A DNA stretch of 64,000 nt from Zasmidium citrigriseum (lineage: Eukaryota; Ascomycota; Dothideomycetes; Mycosphaerellales; Mycosphaerellaceae): the NCBI GenBank assembly GCA_002786025.1, contig NHNW01000035.1, forward strand, positions 62,001-126,000. The letters are read 5' to 3'. Below the pieces are notes generated by a model. That model did not search any database, was not told the DNA's origin, and saw nothing but the letters and a program-made list of their open reading frames with translations. Made by a program: the position numbers and the translations under genes. Positions within the stretch are counted from its first letter, which is position 1. Each line of letters begins with the position of its first letter. This document shows, piece after piece, positions 11,606 through 22,331 of this stretch.

Positions 11606-13739
11606 CCGTCGTTAACGCTTCCCTATCCTCTACTCTCCTTTACTCTTTCGCTCTACTTTCTACCTTTTTACTCTACCTCTTTACTCCTTAAAACCTTACC
11701 TTACCCCTCTCCTTTACTCTACTACTATCCTAGCTAGTCCTCCTAATCCTCGTAAACTCCGCTTATTATCGCTATTTACTATAGTATTATTACTACCTAA
11801 ACCTTACCTACGCTAATATTATATCGCTACCTACGAATCTTTATATACGCGTAACTATAAGTTCTCGTCGCCCTCGCTCTTCCTTCTTCTTCCTTTTATT
11901 AACTTCTACGTACGCTAGTATAAGATAATAACTTAAGTTACTACCCCGTCTCGTTAATAGTAGGTAGTAACTAGCTAGTACGTATTAGTTACTCGTACCG
12001 TCTAGCTTACGATATTAAACCGAGCTATAGGCTAGCTACTATCTACGTTACTAAATAACCGAGTACCTAAGGCGGCCTATCGCGAAGGTCTAGAAAAGTA
12101 GTAGACGCTAGACTACTTTACTTTAGTAGAGGTCTAGGAAGGTAGAAATCGCTAGACCGCTTCGCTTTTTCGTCTAGTTATAACGCTAAACTAGCCGCTA
12201 GCTACGGCGTAATATATCCTTTATTATCTATTCGGAATCGATAAGATTCTAGTAGACGGCGACGCTCTAACTACGATAAGTTACTATTATCTTATTTAGT
12301 CTTTCGCCTACCTAGGTTTATTACTTTAACTTAGCTCGATAGCTATTATAGTACTTAGCGAGGTACCTCTCTCGCTTATAAAGTAGCTCCTCTATAGGAA
12401 TAGTATAATAGTTTAACTAGCGTTCGCGCTTAGCCGTCCTTCTAAGAGGCGTAGGGTTTAGGGGCTAGAGATAAGGCTAGCTTTAATAGTAATATATTTA
12501 CGCTATATACCCTCTACCTTTTTACGATATCCGCTATATATAATAGTACCTCTAGCTATATATTAGGCTTACCTATAATAGTTAGGGGTACCTACTCTTA
12601 CGAAGCCTACTTATATTACTACTATCTTCGGATACCTAGGCTTATTAACTTAGTAGATATTACTTCGACTTAAGAAGGTAATAGATAGGTTAACCTCTTA
12701 CGTTAGCGTCGTTACTCCTTCGGGTATACCGCCTTTAGCTATAGCGTAGGCTCTTTCGGGTACTACTAGACTATATAGTACGAGAGACTAATAATCTATA
12801 TAAGGCTCCTTTAGGTACTACTAAATCGCCGTAGAGAAGAGGGGGTTATACTAACTAGTTCTAACTAACTATATATAAAACCTCCGCCTATTACTTTTAT
12901 CTTATATATCTTCCTAGGTAATACCTTAGGCGATAAGTAGGGCTTCGATATCGATAGATTCGGCGAGGATAAGATAAAGTTAGTAGATTCGGCGGCTTCG
13001 TATAGGTAGGTAGGCGGTAGATTTAGCGGCTTCGTATAGGTAAGCGGTTAGTAGTAGACGCGTTTAGAGGGCGGTAATAGACGTAATAGTAATAATCTAA
13101 GGGCGTTAGTAATAGATTCGGTAGTATATTAATAATTATATTAACGTTAATAATAGCGAAGCTAGGATTTAGTAGGAGCGTAATTAAAGCTATACGTAAA
13201 ACCGCGCTTTCTACGCTAGTACTTCGACCTTAGCTCCCTTAGCTTCCTAAATCCTCCCTAAGATAATAATACTCTTCGATTTATTACTAACGCTATAGAA
13301 TCTATTACGAACCCTATTAAATCTATTACGAACGAAGATCGAATACTATAAGAAAGGTTCTTTAAGACTAGAAATATACTATTTACTATCTACGAGCCTT
13401 CGCTAGCCTCTATAATAAGCTATCTATCTACTAGCGTCTATTCTAGTCTTACTATAGTCCTCGATATCTATCGTCCTTATTTAAAAGCTATAGTACTCTA
13501 TAAGTAGATAGTTACTTAGTAAGAGTAGGAGTATACTAAGGGTCTAAGAAGTCTAGTAGAGTAGTATATAATAGTAGCTTTATATATAATAAGATAGATA
13601 GCGTATAAAACCCCTTATTTAACGCTAGCTACCTCTTAGACTAGCTAAACCCTTAGTATAGCCTACCTCCTACTAGTAGACTTTCTCTATTCCTCTTCTA
13701 CTATAGCTTAGGCGACCTAATAGAGAGGTTATTAGACTA

Positions 13740-16700
13740 TTATCGCTACTACTAATAAGCGTCTATAGATAGCGAGGGCTAGCTTAAGGGTAGGCTACCT
13801 TCTTACTCTTCTCCCTCTTCTTCTAGGCTAGCTAAGTAGAGGGGCTACTAGTATCTAGACGCTTCTTAAGTAGTATATTATCGTTACCGTTATCCTTATC
13901 GTTAATATTAGATAACTTAGCTTTAATAGTAGCTCGGTTCTTACGCTCCTTACGAGATAGCGTATAACTATAACCGCTTAGTATACGCTAAGGAGACTTA
14001 ATCTCTTAGTTTAGGTTATAGCGAGCGGCTCTTAAGTACGCTTAAGCCTCCTCGTTAGTAACTAGAGTCTAATCTAGATTATTAGTAGTACTACTACGCT
14101 AGCTAGTTAGAGTCTAACCTAGCTTAGTAAGACGTAATCGACTACTAGCTTAACCTACTAACTCTACTTCGTCTATTCTACTTACTATACGCTTATTACT
14201 AGCTCTACCTAGACGGTTATTAGTACTTAGACCTACCTAAGAATACGACTTACTTAGGGGTAGTCGATAAAGACTAAGGGTAGCTTTTATAGATTTCTTA
14301 TTACTTATATTAGCTTTAGATCGGCGCTCCTCTAGTATCTAGCTAGTAGGCTACTCTTTACTTAGCGTAGTAGTAGGCTCCTCTTCTAGTCTACTAGCCT
14401 CCTTAGCCGTATTCTTCTTCTTCTTACGCTTCCTCTATACTACTAATAGCTCCTAACGTACCCTAAATACCTCTAGAGTAATACGGTTAATCTTAGCTAT
14501 TAATCTATCGAGTAGAATCTCCTATCGTCGATTACCCTCGTTAAGCTAACGTATAAACTTAGTAGCCTTCTCGTTTATACGCTCGCGGTCGATAGTACTA
14601 AACTTCTTAATAGTATTTATATAGTAGGGATTAAAGATATTGCGAAGGAGCTACTATAGTATACGATTAGGTACTAGAACGTTAGATAGTATATTAAATA
14701 GCTAGTTACTATATAGATCCGTAAATACCTAGTTAGCCTAATAAGTAACCTATACCTAGATATCTAGTAAGGCGAGTACTAGTATTATTCTAGCGATTAG
14801 CTTCGTAGGCTTCTTCTTACGAGTAGGTAGTTTCTACTAAAATAGTAGCTCGAGTAGCTTTAGGTTATATATATAGTAGTACTCGGCCGTACCTTATACG
14901 ACCTTCTCTAGCTAGTATATACGCTTCTACTTATAGAGGTATTCGTTAATAATTAAACGCTAGTAATAACGCTTACTTAGATTAGCGCTATACTAGGTAT
15001 TCTAAGTAGCTCGCTAAATATCTAGGATAGTATCTTAGGCTTTTATCTCCTTTATAGTCTAGTCCTTCTTAGATACGTTACTTATAATAGCTTCTTTTAT
15101 AGCCTCCTTACTACTACTATATAAGGCTTAGGTAGTATCTACGAGATCTAGTACGAAGTCGAAGAGGTTATCCTTAATAGTATTAAATACTAAGTTATTA
15201 ATACTACTAAAAAGAGTATTATCCTTATCGATATCCTCCTTATTAATACCTATAATCTAGTATAGGTTACTTCGACGAGTAGAGATATACTCTCGATAGT
15301 AGTATATTAGCTCTTCGACTTCGCGTACTTCTATATCCCTTAGGATAAGTAACTTATAAGAAGAGCCTACTAGTAACCGCCTCTCGCTATTATCGATATA
15401 GTACGGAATATAGAAAACTACTAGTATCTAGAGATCCTTTAAACGAGTAGTATAGCTAGCCTTCTAAAGACTATTATCGATATCCTTAGTAATAGGCTAG
15501 TTCTAATAGATAAGTCGCTTAATATCGGGGAAGTTAGCGCTAGTTATAGTCGCTAGTAATACCTATAGGATACGTATCTTCGAATCGAGCTTCTTAAACT
15601 TATAGTATCGTAAATCCTTATTATAATTAGTAATATAACTAGTATAGAAGGACACGATTTCGTCGACGTTATAGCCGCCTAGACTACGAGTATACTTCTT
15701 AGTTATATCCTTAATACCCTCTATAAGATTAATAAGCTAATTACGAAACTACTTTATACTAACGTTAATACTAGAGCGAGTATTATTAAAGATCGCTATC
15801 TTATCGATACGATTAGGTATTACGAAGCCGTCTTCGTCGATTACCTACTCTAGTAACTAGTATAATATATCGAAGTTACTAAGGTAGCTATTAGGGATAG
15901 TCTATAGAATATATATAGTATTAGGCTAGTTAATACTAGTACGGATTACCTACGTCTTAAATAGCTTATCGCCTTACTTACGGAAGCTAGTATTCTTTAA
16001 TAAGAACTACTTAGTCTCCTTCGAGATAGTCGCTAAGTAACTAAGGAAGATAGTATTAATCGATATTATTAAATAGGCTAGGTAGATCTAGGAAAACTCT
16101 TTCTAGAACTCGCGCTACTTAAGGACGAGATATACCTTATCTATCGCGAAGAGGCTAATACTAGAAGGTATTAGTAGATAACTAGATAACTAGACGACTA
16201 GGTACTTACTAAGGAGCGATAGTACGGAGTACTACCTAGAACTCTAGTAATATAAGCTACTCTAGACTATAGATAATATAATAGTATTTACTAGCCTTAA
16301 TATCGTCGTATATCTTTAGATCCTTCTTCTTAATCTCGGCGGTAATAAGATATACTCGAATAAGATCCTACTTATCCGCTTCGAGCTAATAGACTACTTC
16401 CTCGATATTACCCCTCTACTCGTCGCTAATATATATAAGTAGTATAACCTAGATAGTAATCTTACTCGTTAGAAGAGTAGGGGTATAGAATAGTAAGCTC
16501 TTACTAGTACTAGTAGCTACTACTACTAGAACGTCTCGCTAGCTAAAGATAAGGGTATAGACTACGTTAATCTAATATATTACGTTAGCTAGATATTAGA
16601 CGCTAGATACGATACTTCGTACTTCTACCTATAACTAAGATAGCTCGAGGTCCTTCTATAGATAGAATAGCTTTAGGACCTTATAAAGTCTAGTATAGAT

Positions 16701-17052
16701 AATATTACCTATAACTAGAAACGCCTCCTTAGATTCGCTAGTATCGTATATAAGGAGCTAAACCTCCTTAAGCTAATATCCTATAATATATAAATACTAC
16801 TACTCGAAATACTAGCGCTAGACCTCTATACTATTATTAACGTCTAGTAATAGTAGCTACCGCTTAATATCCTACTATAGATTATTACGATTAATAGTAG
16901 CGCGGCCTAGTAGTCGAGGCGGGTTAGGGTTATTAGTAGTACCCTAACGCTAGGTAGCTTACGCTCTCTAGTCTCTATCTACCGCTCTCTTACCTATAGC
17001 CTAACTAGTAATAAATATAGAGCCCTATAGTACTAAGCTTTTCTTCTTTATA
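13740..17052 (-). pseudogene. fossil RecQ-like DEAD/DEAH helicase (RIP-inactivated)
   Basis: On the minus strand, from a former ATG near 17050, reading TAG/TAA as Gln/Trp gives about 1,080 codons. A Walker A motif (ATST-[G/S]-KS; AGT for GGT is the expected RIP change) lies at about 16495-16515. A motif Ia/Ib-like stretch (KITIQVILL) follows. A 49-nt intron with intact signals (gtaagt, tactaatac, ctag) spans 16161-16209. After the intron comes the DExH box, altered to AID-[K]-V-[Y]-LV, near 16130-16147. A SAT-like motif III and the C-terminal helicase lobe (VIRTSINRP-like) follow, then a long basic tail. The order is that of fungal RecQ-type helicases, a group that includes telomere-linked helicases. 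The intron shows this was a spliced gene, not a processed copy. The stop codon is uncertain (about 13740-13800). Confidence 0.6.
16161..16209 (-). other. fossil spliceosomal intron in the helicase relic
   Basis: Minus-strand sequence starts gtaagtacc and ends with a near-perfect branch site tactaatac and acceptor cttctag, 49 nt in all. Removing it joins LRTIAP to YISLFAID in one frame, as expected between motifs Ib and II of a RecQ-like helicase. Confidence 0.6.
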
Positions 17053-17548
17053 CCTCTCTTACTCTTCTTCTTCCTTAGTAGTATAATATTAGTCGCTAGG
17101 TATTAGTATTAGAAAGAGTTATTATTAGAAAGGGGTTATAAGGGATTTAGTAATAAAAGGATATTAGATCTAGACCTCCTACGCTAGCTATAGATACCTA
17201 AGGTAGTATTTAGTAATATAATAAGACGAAGGAAGGATTTCGAGTAGTATATACCTCTTAGTTACTATCGCTAGCGGGTAGGTAGTAGAGCAGAAGGCGA
17301 CTAATTTACTAGGGCCGACCTATAGCTCTATACGTTATAAAACTACCTAAGCGTCGTTAGTACGTAAATTAAAGAAGATTAGCTTCTTTAGTTTAGTAAG
17401 ATTCGGTTTATAGATAAGTAGAAATAGCGAGAAGCTCGAAATTAGTAGATAGTTTTAGACGGCTATTTAAGGACGTAGAAGTTACTATATAGTCTCTACG
17501 ATACTTAGAGGTATTTAGGTATATTACTACGACTACCTATATATACTT

Positions 17549-18101
17549 TGTTTAATAGGCGAGTGTTATTATTATCGTCTATAGGTACCTATTCGATTAA
17601 AAACTACGAAGCCTAAAATAACTTTAAGGGTTTTTTAAATTTAGCTTATTTTACGTTAAATTAACATCCTTAAAAATCTATGCAATGAATTCTTCGTCCA
17701 AAAATCTATAATAGTATTTTGCACTTTTTCGTATAGCAGGTTTGGCGGTGGCAGAATCGCAGTTTTAGTAGACGCGTTTGATAGACGCGAAGCGGAAAGC
17801 GACTGGATCGGGCGTTTTGTCCTTAGGCGCTTCGCTAGAGCTCACCTTTCCACACCAAACCCAATCCGGAAACTGGACCAGCCTCACCTCCGAAGCGCCT
17901 GAATGGAGGTAGCGAATGGATACGAATGGGCAGGAGTTTTGCTCTCAAGGGCTTGGATCGAGATGGCGAGTACTTCAGAGGAACATGGCTTGAACCATTA
18001 TTCAGATATGAGTGAGTAGCCACCCGAGTGGAGGTGGAGCCGTGTGCTTAAGCTCCTCTACTCTTGGGGTGGTAGCAATTGATGTGCCTGCGAGACCCCG
18101 A
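17549..18101. other. right transition of the RIP block, no gene seen
   Basis: CA and TG reappear from about 17549 and reach normal frequency after 17665. Homopolymer-rich, A/T-rich sequence at 17630-17710 gives way to unremarkable DNA. No credible coding frame. Confidence 0.5.
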
Positions 18102-19243
18102 TCACACCTCATGCAATGCCATTTTGATCTCTCGGGCGGTTCGATCGATGAAGTCCCGAGCCTGCCACAGGTCTTTATCCATATGCCTGGACTGTATTAG
18201 TATCCATGAGTTTGCGAACTTGTCACTTTCTTACATAAATGGATGCGGTACACCTGGATATCGTTTCAGCACGACCTCATTTCCGTTCTCCGCTAGCATT
18301 TGCCCATATCGCTCGCCCTCGTCCCTGCCATCGTCAGTAATGCCTCTAGAGAAAGCGTAAAAAGCTTGTACCTGAGTGGATCCGCTCCAGCAGTGAAGAT
18401 TACAGTTCTCGGCAGTCCATCAAAGCGAGGAGCGTCGAAGAGATTCTTGAACCAGCCAACATTGTTCTTCTGGTCTTTTGGAATCGAACGGTTCTTCAAC
18501 AAGTCGAAAAATCGCAGCCTTGGCCAATTCAGAGTCGGAGCGAACTCATTCTCCTTCATTGACTTGAAAGGCGACTCCGCCGCATTCTTGTACTTGGATA
18601 TGTCGTCGATCGTGGGCGTCCCAGCGGCCACCAGCCGGATGGATATTTCTTCGTCCCTCGCAAGATGCGCACATGCCAGTGCAATACAACCCCCAGCTGA
18701 AGCTCCTCCCAAAGAGATTTTCGTCGAATCAATGTTGAACTTTTCTGCGCCATGCTTGTAGATGGTCTTGACTGCTCCGAAGGAGTCGGTGATTCCGGCC
18801 GGAAAGGCAACTTCTGGTACCAGTCGATAAGCAACATCAAGAACAGCTACTTTGGCCTTGTTGCAGATGTGCTTGCAGATATGAGCTTCGGTGTCTAGAT
18901 CGCCCAGTCCCCAGCCGCCACCGTGGAAGTTGATATGTACCGGCCAGGGACCAGATGTGTCGGGCTCGTAGACTCTCGCATCAAGCTCAACGTCAGGCTC
19001 GATCCTGATTGTGCTGTCGTACACTCGCTCTACTTCAGGCGGTTGTGCTGTGCCGTATGAGTACAGGACGGAGTAGTTCCTTCGGAGAGCAGTGAGATCG
19101 ATCGGTCTCACGGGTGTGTTGGCAATATTGTCATTGTAGAGTTTCACAAAAACTGGATCGAGCCGATCGATCATCGAAGGATGAATTGGTTGTAACACCT
19201 CGTGCTTTTCGCTGTTGTTGCTAGCCGCCATAGTTGAATTCAC
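18102..19243 (-). CDS. alpha/beta hydrolase (HSL-like, alpha/beta hydrolase fold-3)
   Basis: Three exons on the minus strand, 18372-19243, 18235-18324 and 18102-18186, give 348 aa. Introns are 47 and 48 nt, both GT-AG; splicing restores DEGE after ADPLR and HMDKD after HPFM, as in the family. The oxyanion-hole motif HGGGWG, the nucleophile elbow GGASAGG, the acid Asp in ADPLRDEGE and the catalytic His in VPHPFM are all present, so a serine esterase/lipase-type hydrolase of the hormone-sensitive-lipase branch is expected. No signal peptide; probably cytosolic. Substrate unknown. A second in-frame ATG four codons on is an alternative start. It is divergent from the FAD monooxygenase at 19674. 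Confidence 0.87.
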
Positions 19244-19673
19244 TGTTAGATCGGCAGGTGAAAGAATTTGAAGGAACGACGATTGTTTTGTTAAGATGCC
19301 GACTCGAACGTCTCTTCGTCAGCGTCGAGGACTTTCATGCCAAGTAGGAGGATCTTGATCGGTTACCGAGTGTCGGAAATACGGCAGCCTTGTACGAAGC
19401 TTCCCGAGCTGTTTTGCGACGGCTGCATGAGCTGATAAGCGACAAACTGATAAAGCTCCATGCGACGGTTGCATGCGCCGATAAGGACTGCCTATCGACT
19501 GACACGATGGTTATTGCGACGAGCTCGAGTGACTAGCTTATGACCGACCAAGTTGTTCGTTATGCACGGACCGAAGATCGCATGAGATATCCTCGTAAAT
19601 CGAGATGATACAGCAGGGCACACCACTCAGACCTCCCGCTGGAAGCTTGTGAATGCGAACAGTTTGAGACAAC
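19244..19673. promoter_or_regulatory. divergent promoter region with repeated GATA sites
   Basis: A 430-bp region lies between two divergent genes. It contains an imperfect 24-bp direct repeat, 19416-19439 and 19462-19485 (gcgacggYtgcatgMgcYgataag in outline), each copy ending in GATAAG, with one more GATAAA between them near 19448. HGATAR is the core bound by fungal GATA factors such as AreA. A regulatory role is inferred. Confidence 0.4.
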
Positions 19674-20926
19674 ATGAGTCCCCCAAAGCCTGTGATCATC
19701 ATCGGAGCCGGTATCGTAGGCCTCACCCTTGCGAATGGCCTCAAACAGGTAATGCCTTGACTCTCCATACTCGCCGCCACGCACGAAAATAACAACTTTA
19801 GGCTGGGATACCATTTCAAGTTTACGAGCGCGATGCATCTCTTCAATCACGCGGACAGGGCTGGGCCATCACGATTCACTGGGCTCTCTCACATTTAAAT
19901 GAACTTCTTCCTCCAGATGTATTAGCCTCCGTGTTAGACACAGAAGTGGACCCAGAAGTTGGCAGAAACGATACAGGCAACTTTCTGTTCTTGAACTTGG
20001 CGACTTTGGACCCGAAGTTCAAGATTCCGCCAAGTGCTAGAAAACGAGTCAGCAGAGAGAAGATGAGGCGAGCGTTATTCGCGGGAGTCAACGAATATGT
20101 GCACTGGTCGAAGCGGCTGGTAGATGTGAAGTCCAATGAAGGCGGAATCGTTGCAATGTTCGAAGATGGAACGGAAGCTGAAGGTACGCTCCTAGTAGGA
20201 GCAGAAGGAAGCAATTCGAAGACACGGCAAATCCTGCGACCTGACGAGTACCGAAACTATCAACTACCTGTACGCTTTGTCGGAGTGTCCATTGACATGA
20301 CTTCAGATCAGGTGAAGCCGCTCAGAGATCTCGACCCTTTACTCTTCCAAGGTAGCCATCCAGACTCTGGCGTGTTTCTCTGGGTTTCGATGCTGGATGT
20401 ACCGAAGAAAGAATCGTCGAAAGATCTGTACCGAGTGCAGGTCAATATTTCATGGACAGTAAAGGAAGTGGCGGACGAAATCCCACTGGATCATGCTCAA
20501 CGCTTGCAACAAATGAAAGCAAAAGCGCTTGACTTCCATCCGGTTCTGAAGTCTGTTGTGGAGAATATACCTAACGATACGGAGGTCCTCGAAATCAAAC
20601 TAATGGACTGGCAATGTAAGGATTGGGACAACAGAGGCCGGCTCACTCTTGTTGGAGATGCCGCTCATGCGATGACGATGTATCGGGGCGAGGCAGCGAA
20701 TCATGGTATCTTGGACGCATTCGAATTGCTGAACCTGCTGAAAGAGGTACAAGCCCGCAAGATACCAATGAACTCAGCATTGGATCAGTATGAATCGAAC
20801 ATGAGGAAGCGGGCTGTTCCTGCAGTGATGCTCAGTAGGCAGGCTTGCCTCGATGCTCACGATTTCAACGGGCTAAACGAACATTCAGCTGTGCTCAAAA
20901 GGCGAGCAATAGCAGAAGTACAATGA
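19674..20926 (+). CDS. FAD-dependent monooxygenase (salicylate hydroxylase/zeaxanthin epoxidase type)
   Basis: Exons 19674-19748 and 19802-20926 give 399 aa; the 53-nt intron falls directly after the first helix of the FAD fold, a common place in this family. The N-terminus has the dinucleotide-binding GAGIVG (residues 11-16), and the second FAD motif is GDAAHAMTMYRGEAANHG. The usual DG motif region reads VGAEGSNSKTR. These define a class A flavoprotein hydroxylase using NAD(P)H, FAD and O2 on an aromatic or isoprenoid substrate. The His-Pro normally seen after GDAA is HA here, a mild departure. No membrane segment. The likely role is hydroxylation of a phenolic or secondary metabolite; the substrate cannot be told. 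Confidence 0.87.
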
Positions 20927-20952
20927 GCTCATCGATATTGACTATTCTAAGA

Positions 20953-22029
20953 CTATGTGAGACCCTTCTTCTCAAGTTCGAAAAGCTGAGGTACAAGATC
21001 TTTCAAACGATCTCGTAGACTTGTCCATTGCATGCCAAGCATCTCTGCCTCCCCTTGAGAATCAATCTTGAAATGTGTTTGCGCCTCTCTCTTTCCAGGC
21101 TCGCCGATAGGGATCCTCGACCTGTACTCCGAGCGAACATCTCGTACTTCGTCTGCAATTTCCTGGTTACAGTAGACTCCAGCTGCCAACAGAAGACGCA
21201 TGCCAGCCGTAGCGGAATTGCTCAACGCCGTCACATGTGCCTTTGCCACGTCTCTTACATCGACCCAGACCGGAGCCTTCGTGGGCGGTATGGAGCCTCC
21301 TTTTCGTTGTCTGATGACGTCCCACACCAGCCTGTTGCTCTCATTCAGATCGTCCAACGATCTTGGTTCAGCGCCTGGCAGGAAAGGCCCAAATACCATG
21401 GCCGGGCACAAGCTCAGGAAATCGAAAGACAACTTTTCTTTGTGTTTCTGAATATAAGCCCAAGCACTTTTCTCCGCTACAGTCTTGGCTGCCCTGTATG
21501 CCGATGGCGTATTGGCAGCCTTTAAACCATCTTCATACGTGAGTGGCGACCAGTCGGCCGCTGAGTAGGTTTTCTCCGGAGCAGGCCCAGCGGCAGCATC
21601 GTAGACACAGGCGAAGCTGTTGGTGTGCACGAAAACTTTGACTTGGTAGTGCTGAGCAATTTTCAGAGCGGTCTCCGTTCCTCGAATGGCGGGAATAAGC
21701 AGGTCCCGTTCGTAGTCGGTAGCAGAATAGGAAAACGGGGCGGCGAGGTGGATGATAGCGTCCAGAGATCGACCATGCTTGCTTCCCTCGATCGCCTCGA
21801 TGTAGTCTGCTAGGCTTGCAATGTCCTGCACAACGATCACCTTGATCTTCTCGTGATGATTGTGGACGTCAAGCACTTGCTCGACTTTGGCTTCGGATCG
21901 GACGGTGCCCAGAACATGATACCCTTCCTCGAGGAGCTGAAAGACAACATGCGATGCGACAAAGCCATTGGCTCCGGTAACAAGGACGTGTGCCGGTGGC
22001 TGAACTCTGTGTAGAGTCTTCGAGGGCAT
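20953..22029 (-). CDS. extended SDR: dihydroflavonol-4-reductase-like / aldehyde (ketone) reductase
   Basis: Single exon, 358 aa. NADP-binding motif VTGANGFVASHV at residues 16-27; catalytic Tyr and Lys in the AYRAAKTVAEK segment; downstream motifs (PVWVDVRDVAKAHV) follow the DFR/CAD-like extended SDR family that includes yeast GRE2 methylglyoxal reductase. It should reduce an aldehyde or ketone with NADPH in the cytosol. It converges on the FAD monooxygenase with only 26 bp between stop codons, and its promoter faces the 3' end of the MFS transporter gene. Possibly part of one metabolic group with these neighbours; that link is inference. Confidence 0.88.
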   Translation of the reverse strand: MPSKTLHRVQPPAHVLVTGANGFVASHVVFQLLEEGYHVLGTVRSEAKVEQVLDVHNHHEKIKVIVVQDIASLADYIEAIEGSKHGRSLDAIIHLAAPFSYSATDYERDLLIPAIRGTETALKIAQHYQVKVFVHTNSFACVYDAAAGPAPEKTYSAADWSPLTYEDGLKAANTPSAYRAAKTVAEKSAWAYIQKHKEKLSFDFLSLCPAMVFGPFLPGAEPRSLDDLNESNRLVWDVIRQRKGGSIPPTKAPVWVDVRDVAKAHVTALSNSATAGMRLLLAAGVYCNQEIADEVRDVRSEYRSRIPIGEPGKREAQTHFKIDSQGEAEMLGMQWTSLRDRLKDLVPQLFELEKKGLT

Positions 22030-22331
22030 GTTTGCAGTCGTATGTGAGCGGATGATGTGAGCTTCAGAATATGAGCACTCATAATGGTTTCCACAAGTGG
22101 GCCACCGCGACAGCAGCCGATAGGCAAGCCATTCTTTATGAAGACCTAATGCGACCGTCGGAAAAAGGGACCAGTCGACTGGCTCAAGACATGGACTGTG
22201 GAGTCTCGATCATGCCAGAAGACTACTCAGCATGACTGAATCGATGCTTGACTTATGGGAACCCAGCATGGACAAGTAGAATGTTGGCTCCTTTCTGATT
22301 AAGGCAATTCAATGTACACTTCAACAGCGTT
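22030..22331. other. intergenic
   Basis: Promoter side of the SDR and 3' side of the MFS gene. Nothing distinctive seen. Confidence 0.4.

Larger units (their letters stand above)
3929..17548. other. RIP-saturated block, CpA/TpG-exhausted
   Basis: Over about 13.6 kb I find only about ten CA or TG dinucleotides (near 4462, 4681, 4829, 5456, 6301, 11342, 11378, 14641, 15653 and 17291). Ordinary flanking sequence has one every few bases. TA is greatly enriched, while CG, CC and CT remain common. This is the signature of repeat-induced point mutation acting on CpA on both strands until the substrate ran out. Because TG is gone, TGA stops cannot occur; TAA and TAG fill every frame, so no long open frame survives. 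Reading TAG/TAA as former CAG, TGG or CAA recovers protein-like text in at least three places (listed separately). The right edge grades out between 17549 and 17665. I found no terminal inverted or long terminal repeats by eye. Confidence 0.9.

Noticed and set aside
3929..17665. Terminal inverted repeats, LTRs or a Starship-type captain for the RIP block
   Set aside because: Comparing both edges by eye gave no matching ends, and no tyrosine-recombinase text was seen. RIP may have blurred short repeats, so absence is not proof.
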